Assembly: GCA_018398765.1 (NCBI GenBank)
Contig: JAHBMJ010003303.1
Location: 1-11,412 of the forward strand
Origin: Chromera velia
Lineage: Eukaryota; Sar; Chromeraceae
Reading direction: 5' to 3'
DNA length: 11,412 nucleotides
This document shows, one piece after another, positions 1 to 7,590 of the stretch. The notes under the pieces were generated by a model. That model made no database searches. It was not told the origin of the DNA and worked only from the letters and a program-made list of their open reading frames with translations. Numbering within the stretch: the stretch's first letter is position 1; each line of letters begins with the position of its first letter. The position numbers were made by a program, and so were the translations under genes.

Positions 1-138
1 ATCTAGAGGCCAAGTAGCGAGACCGTACACTGACACTCTTTCTGTTGATGAAGCCACGAGATCGAGATTATATCTAGGTGAAGCTATAGCCTAGCACTGA
101 GGAGCTCTGACGTTCATGCACTAGCTGTTGCTTCACGT
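1..138. repeat. Direct repeat, copy 1 (possibly cut by the window edge)
   Basis: This matches 1933-2066 in the same orientation. By eye there are about 12 substitutions over 134 aligned positions plus a 4-nt insertion (TGCA, near 117-120) in this copy. Nine of the 12 differences are transitions. The copy begins at base 1, so its true left end may lie outside the window. The similarity ends after TTCACGT. No open frame or known RNA fold explains it. It may be a dispersed repeat, or the long direct repeats of an element whose interior is 139-1932. Confidence 0.8.
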
Positions 139-846
139 CTTGCCAGCTCCCGGGATGACCGGGCAGCCTCATTCACTCTTTCTCACTTGCTCTCCTAATA
201 TAAAAGAATCTCGATCGGTAACTTGGCAGAAGGGACAGAGGCAGCTGCTCTTTGCGTCTCTTGTAGTCACAACCTCATCTTGGTGCTTCGCATTCCATCA
301 CCAGTATCAACGATCACTTCATCCACATACAAGGATGAGAACCACTTCCGAACATCTCCGTTCCCTCGGAGCATTTTGCCTCCCTTCGCTCTGGGAGCAC
401 TTCCCTTCCCTGTGGAAGTGGTAGGCCTGTATGCCAAATAGAACGCACTCCAGGCGGCTCCGTCTGTGCAGCTTTGTCTGAGCCTCTTCACCTGGAGCTA
501 GGCTTTTGTACTGACTTCTACGCAAGAGTCGGGCGCTCTCTCACGATCTGTCACCTTCACTCTGGGACAGATTCTCGTCTTTCTTTAAGAAGTTCAACCA
601 AGAAAAAGGAGAGGACGGGACATGATGGGACGCAAGCAGCAAGTCTTAGACCAGCACGTGAAGTTTCTCGACTACCAACACGGTGACGGGTTCCCTTCTA
701 TCCGCTACCGCTCATAAAGAAGGGAATAGCCGTAAAGTGGCACCAACAAAGTCAAGTCAATCCGCGCTAAGTCGAAGCTTCACGGCCTGCGCGCAAAGCG
801 AGCGTAGGTAACGTAAAAATGCATGCACATGCATGCAGCATCATGA
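139..846. other. Spacer without a supportable gene
   Basis: About 700 bases of mixed composition. Short open frames exist on both strands (up to 98 codons) but overlap each other and show no recognisable domain or consistent codon pattern, so none is called. Near the right end, 819-837 is a run of strictly alternating purine and pyrimidine (ATGCATGCACATGCATGCA) that is also largely self-complementary. The last bases lead into the target-site duplication of the hAT-like element. Confidence 0.6.
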
Positions 847-854
847 TACACGTC
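847..854. repeat. 8-bp target-site duplication, left copy
   Basis: The octamer TACACGTC directly precedes the CAGGGTT terminus of the transposon and recurs exactly at 1863-1870 directly after the other terminus. Eight-bp duplications are the hallmark of hAT-superfamily insertion. Confidence 0.88.
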
Positions 855-895
855 CAGGGTTGCTTTTCTGGTCGGTAACAGGTCTAGTCTACCGG
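855..895 (+). repeat. Left terminal inverted repeat of the hAT-like element
   Basis: It begins CAGGGTTGCTTTT and ends TCTACCGG. Against the reverse complement of 1819-1862 the first seven bases match exactly. Further blocks then align with small gaps: T-rich, GG(T)CGGTA, ACA(G/A)GT and TACCGG. It is followed by a perfect 10-bp palindrome GGCAATTGCC (894-903). Confidence 0.72.
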
Positions 896-900
896 CAATT

Positions 901-918
901 GCCAGTAACCGGTAATGG
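901..918. repeat. Subterminal motif, left side
   Basis: GCCAGTAACCGGTAATGG recurs, with a 9-nt expansion, at 1801-1827 in the same orientation. Repeated subterminal motifs of this sort are commonly transposase-binding sites in hAT elements. That role is an inference here. Confidence 0.5.
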
Positions 919-1106
919 CCTCAGTCTGCCTTCTTTTTACCGACAAAAAAAATGATAAAAATTAGGGTCAAAAAAAAAAATTTCGTCTGCGGCGCCAACC
1001 TTCAAAAACATGTTTTTAAGTGTTTATTGGCATTTGAAAAGCCTATTCACAAAAAAAAAAAAAATATTTAAAAAATATAAATTTTTTAACAGTTTTTAAC
1101 AGCTCT

Positions 1107-1628
1107 ATGACAGCGTCTATTCAAGAACTACTCTCTTTTTTGACTTTGCTTCATCTCTCACTGTTCTGCTTCTCTGTATATCTGGAGTCAGAGGCCCTCC
1201 CCTGTCTCTGTCTGCTCACATACAAACCCAATTGCCTTTCGTTCACATACTTGCCCTCCCTATCTCTACAAACGCCCAACCGCCTTTCGTTCACATACTT
1301 GCTTTCTCTGTCTCTGTTCACTTATTTACTTATGATTCTTTCGATCATGTCTGCTTGCTTACAGATGACAAATCTCCACCCCCCTGGGTCTTCGGAGTTA
1401 GAGGCCCTTCGAGGCCTCAGATATCAGCTTTTAGCGGCGGGTCTTTCTTTGAAGGCTCGAGCACTGGATTGGGAGAACCGCCCAAACTTTGAGACGGACT
1501 CTTTCCGTTGTTTAAATCACACGGGTGCATCTGTCTGGGCCAGCTGTGGTCATTGCGGCCAGCGGTTCTCTGTTTTTGAGTGCCAAGTGCAAGACGGGAT
1601 CCATCGCTTCGACCTGCGTTATCTTTAA
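1107..1628 (+). other. Open frame inside the hAT-like element, 173 codons, doubtful
   Basis: This frame is open from an ATG to TAA and lies wholly inside the transposon. The first ~80 residues are Leu/Ser/Tyr-rich and follow the CT-rich tandem repeat, so they look non-coding. Residues ~85-173 are more protein-like. They include a stretch around CLNHTGASVWASCGHCGQRF with a CxxC pair, and could be a captured fragment of a host gene, as in Pack-type elements. No family is recognised and no start-site support is visible. It could equally be chance. Confidence 0.2.
1219..1302. repeat. Two-copy tandem repeat, ~48-bp period
   Basis: The 21-mer GCCTTTCGTTCACATACTTGC at 1234-1254 recurs exactly at 1282-1302. 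The upstream flanks are also related (TACAAACCCAATT against TACAAACGCCCAACC). A looser third relation to CTGCTCACATACAAA lies just before. It falls inside the hAT-like element. Confidence 0.75.
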
Positions 1629-1800
1629 GCACACTGGCCGCATAGCTGTCCCTACAGATGACGCATTTACTTTTTGAATTGACCTTAAGTCTAGCCTTAA
1701 GTGATTGATTGATTGACCTATAACCTAGGACTTAGGTTATTGAAAAGTATTAGTGACTGTTAGAATTTTCCCAAGTCTTTGCCAACTGCTAGCAAACTCT

Positions 1801-1827
1801 GCCAGTAATTACCGGTTACCGGTAATG
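1801..1827. repeat. Subterminal palindrome, right side
   Basis: Positions 1808-1826 read ATTACCGG-TTA-CCGGTAAT, a perfect 8-bp inverted repeat with a 3-nt centre. The preceding GCCAGTA matches the left subterminal motif at 901. It is a likely protein-binding site of the transposon, by analogy only. Confidence 0.6.
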
Positions 1828-1862
1828 AAACTTGTCTACCGCCAAAAAACTCGGTAACCCTG
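1819..1862 (-). repeat. Right terminal inverted repeat of the hAT-like element
   Basis: The reverse complement begins CAGGGTTACCGAG and ends CATTACCGG. The seven terminal bases match the left end exactly, with imperfect similarity inside. Confidence 0.72.
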
Positions 1863-1870
1863 TACACGTC
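1863..1870. repeat. 8-bp target-site duplication, right copy
   Basis: An exact copy of the TACACGTC octamer at 847-854, directly abutting the AACCCTG terminus of the transposon. Confidence 0.88.
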
Positions 1871-1932
1871 GGATCGATAGAGCATGCACAATTAAATGCA
1901 ATCAAACAGAAAATACTGCATCAAACTGGCCT

Positions 1933-2066
1933 ATCTAGAGGCTAAGCAGCGAGACCGTACACTGATATTCTTTCTGTTGATGAAGCCACGAGATGGAAAT
2001 CATATCTAGGTGAAGCTATAGCCTAGCATTGAGTCGCTCTGACGCTCACTAGCTGTTACTTCACGT
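1933..2066. repeat. Direct repeat, copy 2
   Basis: About 91% identical to 1-138, same orientation, offset 1932. Most differences are C/T or G/A. It starts at ATCTAGAGG and ends at TTCACGT. Straight after it come two tandem copies of GTTGTTCAG-like sequence and an A-rich tract. See copy 1 for interpretation. Confidence 0.8.
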
Positions 2067-2880
2067 TGTTCAGTGTTGTTCAGGGTCAAAAAGTAAAAAA
2101 GAAAAAAAAAAAGATCTCTCGAGATTGTCTACTTTTTTTTTTCTCTAGCCGGCGCCTAGAAATTAGTGTGGTTTTATCTCTAGTTTTTAGAGTTCTCTAC
2201 TACTAGGCTAGCTATAGGGTTGGTAAATGCCGGAGGCAATAACTAATGTGACGAGTAATGTGATCGACATTAGAGGTATATATGGTACTATAGCTAATCG
2301 ACAATGGCATTTATATATGTTTCAAATTTTAATATAATACCGACTTTGTATAGTTTGATTGAACTTAACGCTGTTATAGGAACAAAACTGTTTCATGCGC
2401 TGCCACTAAGTGCTAAAAGCCTTAGAGTAGAAGCCTCAGGCTCTAAAAATAGGTGGATGGCAATAGCGTATGATAATACGTACCGGCAGGCCGTGCCAAC
2501 ATTTTATAGTTTACCCGATGCAACTGACTAGGCAACTGGCGGTGTTAATCTTTGAGCACAATGATCAAACAAGCTTGAAATCAACTTAGTAGGAAGTCAA
2601 ACTTATAACTCTAGTTAGGACTTTTACTAGAACTTTCAGAAATTTGAGAATTATGAATTTCAGTGGTAAAAGTGTTTTGACTAGCTGAAATTATTATAAA
2701 AATCTAGAATTCTTGGAGCTAAAATCCTATCATCCTGTAAATTTCTGGCCTAAAAACTAGCCTAAAAATTAGTAGGCTAAAATCCACTTATGATGATTGA
2801 GAGTTAAATCCTAGATTTAGCGACGCCAAATCCCAAGCCACTAGCAAGGCTTTGAGGACAACCCAGAGCACACATTCATA
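2067..2880. other. AT-rich spacer without a supportable gene
   Basis: About 800 bases. At 2090-2146 an A-rich run (a 12-nt A tract with purine flanks) is followed by TCTCGAGA and then a T-rich run, so the region can fold into a long A:T hairpin. One open frame at 2304-2531 (+, 75 codons) has a mildly protein-like second half but no recognisable family and is not called. Further right, short words such as CCTAAAA and CTAGAA recur (2740-2790). No promoter, RNA gene or transposon end was identified. Confidence 0.5.
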
Positions 2881-2890
2881 GGGGGGGGGG
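2881..2890. repeat. G10 homopolymer at the LINE 3' end (C10 on the LINE sense strand)
   Basis: Ten consecutive G on the plus strand, 36 bp beyond the LINE stop codon. Read in the LINE direction it is a C10 run after CTTCCTCAT. It is the most likely 3' boundary because AT-rich sequence of a different character begins directly beyond it. Poly(A) or short-repeat tails are the norm in LINEs, so a C tail would be unusual. Confidence 0.5.
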
Positions 2891-2926
2891 ATGAGGAAGC
2901 CTGCATGCCAATTGGATCGATTCACC

Positions 2927-4075
2927 TCAACTTGCCTTATCGACAGAATGGACCTTCTTGAGACAGTCGGCTATAGCTTTGGAACCGCTTCTAGGCAGAA
3001 TTATGCACAACAGCAACACCATATCCTTCATTTTTTTCTCATTATCAGAAGTGCCCCTCCCGGTTGCACCTGCAACGCGTTGTGCGATCTGTATTCTTAT
3101 GTCAATGGGTACTTTCTGCTTCGTAATTTTGTACAGTTCTTTCAGCCTATTCCGTTCCCTTTCTGTATCCTTACATTCCGTCAGAATATGAACCTCATCT
3201 TTGATCACACGTGAGGGGGACAAACATTTATCGCACAGCCGTTCCGGTTGGGTTCTATCTATATCCCCCCCTGTGAGAGCCCTGAAAAGCGTACGGAAGC
3301 CTGCGGAGGACTGCAACAGACTCTTTGGCAGAGGTTCAACACTGCACTCTATCATTTCACTTCTCGGATGCCATTTCCTTTCACTCAGAAGGTGCATAGC
3401 CAAACGCTGTCTGGACGGATTTTCTGATTGGAAAGGGGAGAGATTCGCAAAGTGGGGAAAAATTCCGTCTCTGTCTCTAACGTTTCTAGTTTCTTCTTTC
3501 AACCAGTCGGACAGCCAGGCACCCTCTACGATCTTTTTTGCCGCCCTTTTCCTTCTGCCCTTGCCCTTCCCTTTAAACTTGTCCCCCACCGTGCTTGGTA
3601 ATGGAAGCCACAAAAGGGAGCAATCTAATGGAACGGCCAGCCATTTTACTGTTTTAACAAAGGGTTCACATGAGCTAGCCAAGCACTCATTCCACACTGC
3701 CCGGGGTAGAGCACGGTCGATCGATTTGATGCATTGGATGAAGCCCCCACTCAACTTACCAAGTAGAGAACTGAATGGCTCGAGAGAGAAAGAGAGAAGG
3801 GAAGGCGAAACAAAGGAGTGATGGGAGAGACCAAAACAACATCGAACAAAACGTAACTGTAATGCATCGAGGCAGGCAACATCTGTCTTTCTCAGCGGGA
3901 TTGTTTCTAGTCTATACAGCGCGTCTGGCAGCCAGAGGGCCTTGAACAAAGTAATTTTAGAAAAGGGAGAAACAAAGCCCAGAGAAGAGAGAGTACCAAA
4001 CACTGCCCCCAAAGCCTTCTCTGCCGCCTCAATGCGGGCTTCGACTATCCTGCTAAGGTCCCCGCCCTCAAAAAC
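2927..4075 (-). other. C-terminal domain of the LINE with CCHC zinc knuckle
   Basis: It begins VFEGGDLSRIVEARIEAAEKA, the thumb-like region typical after motif E in LINEs, then KITLFKALWLPDALYRLET. A basic patch (KFKGKGKGRRKRAAKK) lies mid-way. The knuckle is C-x2-C-x11-H-x4-C (nt 3173-3235, residues in LCDKCLSPS...EVHILTEC), followed by a charged helix. It is thought to bind nucleic acid during target-primed reverse transcription. No stop interrupts it. It ends KVHSVDKAS-TGA only 36 bp before the C10 run. Confidence 0.85.
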
Positions 4076-5053
4076 CTAGTTGCCCAAATACTTATATTTA
4101 CTCACCGCTTCCACTGGTCTGCCTTCATAAAGAAAAGGGGTCCGGGGCACTAGGTCGGGGTGGGGGGAGGAGAGACGCATAACTTTTGTCTTCTTTAAAT
4201 TCACCTTCAGGCCGTGCTCCTTACAATAGTCCTCGAGGCGAGACAGGCGTTTCTGCAAGTCAGAAGCACTGTGAGCAAACAGAACAAGGTCGTCAGCATA
4301 TCCGATGCTTTCAATTAAAACGTCAGACAGTCTGACAGGAGTCTCTCCATCAGTACCCCCAGCCGAGCTTTGATTCCTGTTTTTATTATCGGAGCTGACA
4401 GACTTATGCAGATTGTTGATGAAAAGAAGAAAGAGGAGAGGAGAGAGAGGATCGCCTTGTTTTACTCCTCCGCCTTCTAGAAAGCATTCTGTTGCCCCAT
4501 CCACCCGAGCCTTCACCTGACTATACATTGAATGAATCATCCAAACATCGGCTTGGCTTACTTCTTCCTCCCTGAGTCTCTCTAATATTTTGACCCGAGG
4601 AACTGTATCAAACGCCTTGTTAAAATCAACAAACGTGGCAATCAGAGGGCTCTTCTTCTTTTTGGAGCTGAGAATTAACGAAGACAGAGCAGCGAAGGCC
4701 TCCCTTGTCCCTACCCCCTGTCTGAAGCCGAGCTGCCTTTCGTCAATTTTCACCTCTTTCCTGATCTTTGAGTCCATCAATAAAGCAAAAATCTTACCTA
4801 GAAGCCCCACAATGTGGATCGGGCGCCATTCGTTACAGTCGAGACTCGGCGGGCCCTTGGGGACGGGAGCAATGCGCAATACATTCCAGCGTTCAGGCCA
4901 AAAAGAAAAAAGGTGAAACAAATTGAAAAAGACAAAGAGCAGCAAGCGGGAGAGAGGAGAAAAACCAAAACATAACGAGAGGTGACAGGGGCCAACCCCA
5001 TCTAAACCCAGCGCTTTCTTTGGGTCAATTCCTTTCAGTGTTTCCTCGATCAT
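4076..5053 (-). other. Reverse transcriptase domain of the LINE
   Basis: Visible blocks are IAPVPKG and WRPIHIVGLLGK (motifs 0-1), LGFRQGVGTREA (motif 2), ATFVDFNKAFDTVPR (motif A with the first catalytic Asp), GVKQGDPLSPLLFLLF (motif B), IGYADDLVLFA (motif C, YADD at 4289-4300), GLKVNLKKTKVM (motif D) and KYKYLGN (motif E). All catalytic residues are present and there is no stop between motif 0 and E. A TAG (5072) lies 18 codons before MIEETLKG, and another (4076) directly follows YLGN, where GNQVFEGGD would read naturally. Confidence 0.92.
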
Positions 5054-5074
5054 GTGTATAGAGAAGGTGGGCTA

Positions 5075-5560
5075 AGAAGGAGGGGGGAAGGCCAGACCAA
5101 CAGGTGCAGGCGGGAGACCAGGACCGTCGAAGACCCCTGCCCAGAACTGAGTGAAAGAAGATGCAGCGGGTTTATTATCCCCTCCCCTCTGTGTTTTGAT
5201 TTTCCTGTTCCATTGCCAAACTTTCGAGGGGTCAACTGCTGCTTCTCTAGCTAGCCTTTCTGCTGTCTGTTGCTCGAGCTTACTCCTTTTTACTGCAAAC
5301 AGTCGAGCTCTTTCCCTTCTCAGTTTGACACATTCTTTTCGTAGAGGGTGAGAAGGGTTCGGAACATGCCTTGCCTTTTCCTCTGCCTCCTTCATCTTCA
5401 AATGAATCAGGCGGCATTGAGGGTCCCACCAAGCCTGACGGGTGCTCTGCTTTCTCCCAGACTATCTTCTCTTCTTGGATGCCTTTCCCCCGTCTACCAC
5501 TGCACCCACTTTACTGTTTGCCAGCCTTTCTTCCTAGGAAAGACCCAACTGTTCCAATTA
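5075..5560 (-). other. Linker between endonuclease and reverse transcriptase, with three in-frame stops
   Basis: This segment follows the proline-rich end of the endonuclease half. It starts at the TAA (5558) and contains TAG at 5534 and 5462. Then comes a strongly basic helical part (KMKEAEEKARHVPNP, LRRERARLFAVKRSKLEQQ) and the segment AVDPSKVWQWNRKIKTQRGG...FTQFWAGVF, which resembles the usual pre-RT region of APE-type LINEs. The frame matches both neighbours. The stops sit in poorly constrained positions (LD*LEQ, LS*EER, RR*SGR). Confidence 0.75.
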
Positions 5561-5881
5561 GTCAAGATAAGAAGCCTTACTGAGAGAGTTGGGGGGGGGA
5601 GCATTCTGAAGGGGAGGTGGTTGTGGGGGAAGGGGTGATGGGTCAGGGGGGGGTGGGATAAGGGGAACAACTTGACCTGCTTCACGCAGTTCGTTTACCC
5701 CTCTCTTGAACAGGCCGGGAAAAACTATCTCAGAAAATGGCAGGACCGCTCTGGCGAGAGGAATCATTTCATCATCAGTCACCGGGGAAGTTCTATTAAC
5801 AGTGAGGAAAGGGGGGAGAAAAGAGAAATTCTTTTCGCCCGTGGGGGCATGCGGAGGATCAGAAGACATAGGGGGAGGAGA

Positions 5882-6841
5882 TGAATCAAGAAAAAAAGAA
5901 AGAGAAAGAACAACATGTTGAGGGGCAAAGTCAGCTTCCAGGTTTAAAGTGGCAGAGGACCAGGCTGTCAAAAGAAAGGGATCCACAAAAAAGTGATCAA
6001 TTGCTGTTGTTTCTTCTCCTGCTTTAAAAAAGGTGCACGGGCCCGGAAAGGAGACATCAATACCCAGCCTTTCACATTTCAAGGACAGGCCGTGAAGAGG
6101 AATTAAGTTAGAGCGTTCACAAAGACGGATCAGCCAATTCCCTTGCTCGTCAGGTTGACTGCCATGGCTGCAGGCTGACAATCGAGAGGGCTTGCAAGCA
6201 TCAACTTCGTTCTCTTCTCTGCTTTCATCAGTGGAACATAGCATTCTTTCCCAAGTCAACCCTTCCGGCACCCGAGTCCCCAGCTTGCCGTTCATGTCCC
6301 CAACCAGGATACGTAAATCCTCGAGAGGTACCTGACACAGTGCATCGATCACACCCTCTCTCTCTCTGTCTCTTTGCTCCCTGTCTCTCTGTTTCAGGTC
6401 AGACCTTCTAGGTAGAAAGTACATACCGAAGACATGGAGGACTCTTGTGGCTGACTCCCCCCTTTCTGAGGGAGAAGGCACATTCACTGACAGACGGACC
6501 AGATTTTGACCCACCAGCTCCCACCTTAGCTGCAGTTCATAAACTAAAGAATTCCTGACTAGGATGCATACACCCCCTGTCCTTGCTTCCCCGATGGTTG
6601 CGGCTTTCCTTCTCGACCCTTCCGCTTTGATTTTCCTTCTCAACCACTCAAAGTGATCGAAATTATGCCCTGTGTGAGTGGATGTTCTTACGGGCATGGA
6701 AGGGCACTTCGTTTCCGTCAACACCGCAATGTCTACCTGGCAAGCGGCCAGCCACCGCTCGAGAGCCTTGCTTCGTATGCATGACCCCAGCCCCCCCACA
6801 TTTACCGTTTTTATTGTGAGTTTCCTTCTTCCTGAAGCCAT
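5882..6841 (-). other. Endonuclease domain of the LINE (APE type)
   Basis: Numbered from the ATG at 6841. The metal-binding Asn is in TVNVGGL (N14) and the catalytic Glu in LTETK (E43). Next come Tyr141 in VFGMYFLPR, the GDMNG motif (D182, N184), TFFKAGEETTAIDHFFV with the conserved D282, and a final His309 in FAPQHVVLS. In APE-like enzymes the last motif is normally S/T-D-H. Here the aspartate position holds Gln308, so the catalytic Asp-His dyad appears incomplete. A charged repeat (QRDREQRDRERE, 150-162) comes from a CT-rich microsatellite. No in-frame stop falls inside this domain. Confidence 0.85.
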
Positions 6842-7041
6842 GAGACCAGACCTTACATCGTAAGAAGGAGAGAAAACATTGTGGGAGGATGAGGATGCAG
6901 AAAAAAAGAGAAGGGAGGGGAGGGACGGCTGAAAGACCCATTGAGGGATTGAAGAGGTTGTGGAGGGGCGCACCGGTGGGGCAGAAGCAGAAGCATATGC
7001 AGAAGCCGAAGCAGAAGAGGAGAAGAAAAAGAAACAGAAAC

Positions 7042-7042
7042 A

Positions 7043-7089
<47 letters not shown>

Positions 7090-7158
7090 AGAAGAAGAAG
7101 AAGAAGAAGAAGAAGAAGAAGAAAAAGAAGAAGAAGAAGAAGAAGAAGAAGAGAAGGA
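7042..7158. repeat. (GAA)n / (TTC)n microsatellite, 117-nt pure-purine tract
   Basis: Every base of the plus strand in this interval is A or G. The core 7067-7123 is an uninterrupted 57-nt AAG/GAA repeat (19 units), with single-base interruptions on each side. After one T (7159) another purine run continues to about 7197. It lies just upstream of the LINE endonuclease and stays in the open LINE frame as Phe/Ser. It also generates artefactual poly-Lys/Arg, poly-Ser and poly-Leu open frames, which are not genes. GAA·TTC repeats can form triplex (H-) DNA. Confidence 0.95.
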
Positions 7159-7363
7159 TGAGGAAGAAGGAGAAGAAGAGGAGGAAGAGGAGGAGGATGA
7201 CGACACTGCAACCGAAGGGGGGGGAAGGTTGGAAGGAGAACTTGCATGATGCTTTTGTCGGTCTGAAACTTCACACTTTTTGAGTCTGCATGCTTCCCTG
7301 CGACCAGCCCAGAAGGCACACACCAGACTTATAGTAACTTTCAAAATTTTTACTACCTGCAGG

Positions 7364-7590
7364 GTAAGTCAGACGAGCAATTTATGAATCAACCTGCATG
7401 TATGCCAAATGTTACCATTTTGTAAATGCTTATGATAAGGCTTACACTCTTGCCCTCCTTTCTCTTCATTTCCTTTCGCTTATGGTTCTTCACTCCAAGG
7501 TCTGTGTTCAGCATTCTCCTAGAGCATTCTCTTTTCTTCTGGGGTTCCCCACATATTTTCATTTCATTTCTTCTGGGGACTCAGTAACAG
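7364..7590 (+). other. Possible intron upstream of the plus-strand pseudogene
   Basis: A strong donor (CAGG|GTAAGT, donor GTAAGT at 7364-7369) and an acceptor (CTCAGTAACAG, ending at 7590) bracket 227 bp of pyrimidine-rich, non-coding-looking sequence. Directly after the acceptor a Pro/Thr/Gln-rich coding-like composition starts. The frame is open through the acceptor, so open frame alone cannot prove splicing. No exon upstream of 7364 was identified. Confidence 0.3.

Larger units (their letters stand above)
855..1862. mobile_element. Non-autonomous hAT-like DNA transposon
   Basis: A 1008-bp element whose ends read CAGGGTT at the left and AACCCTG at the right, so the terminal 7 bp are perfect inverted repeats. 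Each end is directly flanked by TACACGTC. The inverted similarity continues imperfectly for about 41-44 bp, sharing blocks such as a T-rich run, a CGGTA-type motif and TACCGG. CA(G)GG ends and 8-bp duplications are known hAT features. No transposase signatures (DDE motifs, hAT dimerisation domain) are visible, so movement would need a transposase in trans. The interior holds A-rich tracts (about 947-1094), a 48-bp-period tandem repeat and an open frame at 1107-1628. The perfect duplication implies that the insertion is not very old. Confidence 0.85.
2927..6841 (-). pseudogene. LINE ORF2-like polyprotein (endonuclease-reverse transcriptase), five in-frame stops
   Basis: The protein nicks target DNA and reverse-transcribes the element RNA there (target-primed reverse transcription). 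The chosen start is the ATG at 6841, right before the endonuclease core. It is preceded by low-complexity Ser/Ala/Phe sequence and lies in a weak but usable context. The frame then runs 1304 codons to TGA at 2927-2929 without any frameshift. Residues 1-~315 are endonuclease, ~380-430 proline-rich, ~430-590 basic linker, ~597-920 reverse transcriptase, ~925-1304 C-terminal domain with a zinc knuckle. In-frame stops lie at 5558-5560 (TAA), 5534-5536, 5462-5464, 5072-5074 and 4076-4078 (all TAG). Each is one C-to-T change from CAA or CAG. Read normally the copy is dead. Read with UAR as glutamine it would be a complete ORF. Confidence 0.88.
2881..7290 (-). mobile_element. Non-LTR retrotransposon (LINE), near full length
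   Basis: A minus-strand element with the order APE-type endonuclease, linker, reverse transcriptase, zinc knuckle, all in one frame. No RNase H domain and no separate ORF1 were recognised. The 3' end is put at the C10 run. The 5' end is not defined: the frame is open upstream to about 7270 through a GAA microsatellite, and no clear target-site duplication was found. Architecture and motifs (AFDTVPR, GYADDLVLFA, the C-terminal CCHC) suit an APE-bearing clade of the CR1/L2/Jockey/Tad type. I cannot assign the clade by eye. Confidence 0.85.

Noticed and set aside
40-112. Box C/D snoRNA-like arrangement in the direct repeat (TTGATGA ... CTGA, ~60 nt apart; also in copy 2)
   Set aside because: No complementary terminal stem and no clear internal C'/D' boxes or rRNA guide can be shown. 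Such short words occur by chance.
128-686. Short overlapping open frames on both strands at the left end
   Set aside because: None has a family signature or coding-like composition, and they overlap one another.
2304-2531. 75-codon open frame in AT-rich DNA
   Set aside because: Start context and composition are not distinctive and no motif was recognised. Length alone is not evidence.
3201-3821. 206-codon plus-strand open frame
   Set aside because: It lies antisense to the LINE C-terminal domain, whose minus-strand frame has clear motifs. The plus frame is a shadow without a recognisable domain.
2867-7321. GCACACA near both LINE ends (about 2867-2874 and 7315-7321) as a target-site duplication
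   Set aside because: It is only 7 bp, does not abut the C-run boundary, and the word is simple. It is not convincing as a duplication.
6663-7344. Poly-Leu, poly-Ser and poly-Lys/Arg open frames on both strands
   Set aside because: They are translations of the (GAA)n microsatellite and its flanks in different frames.
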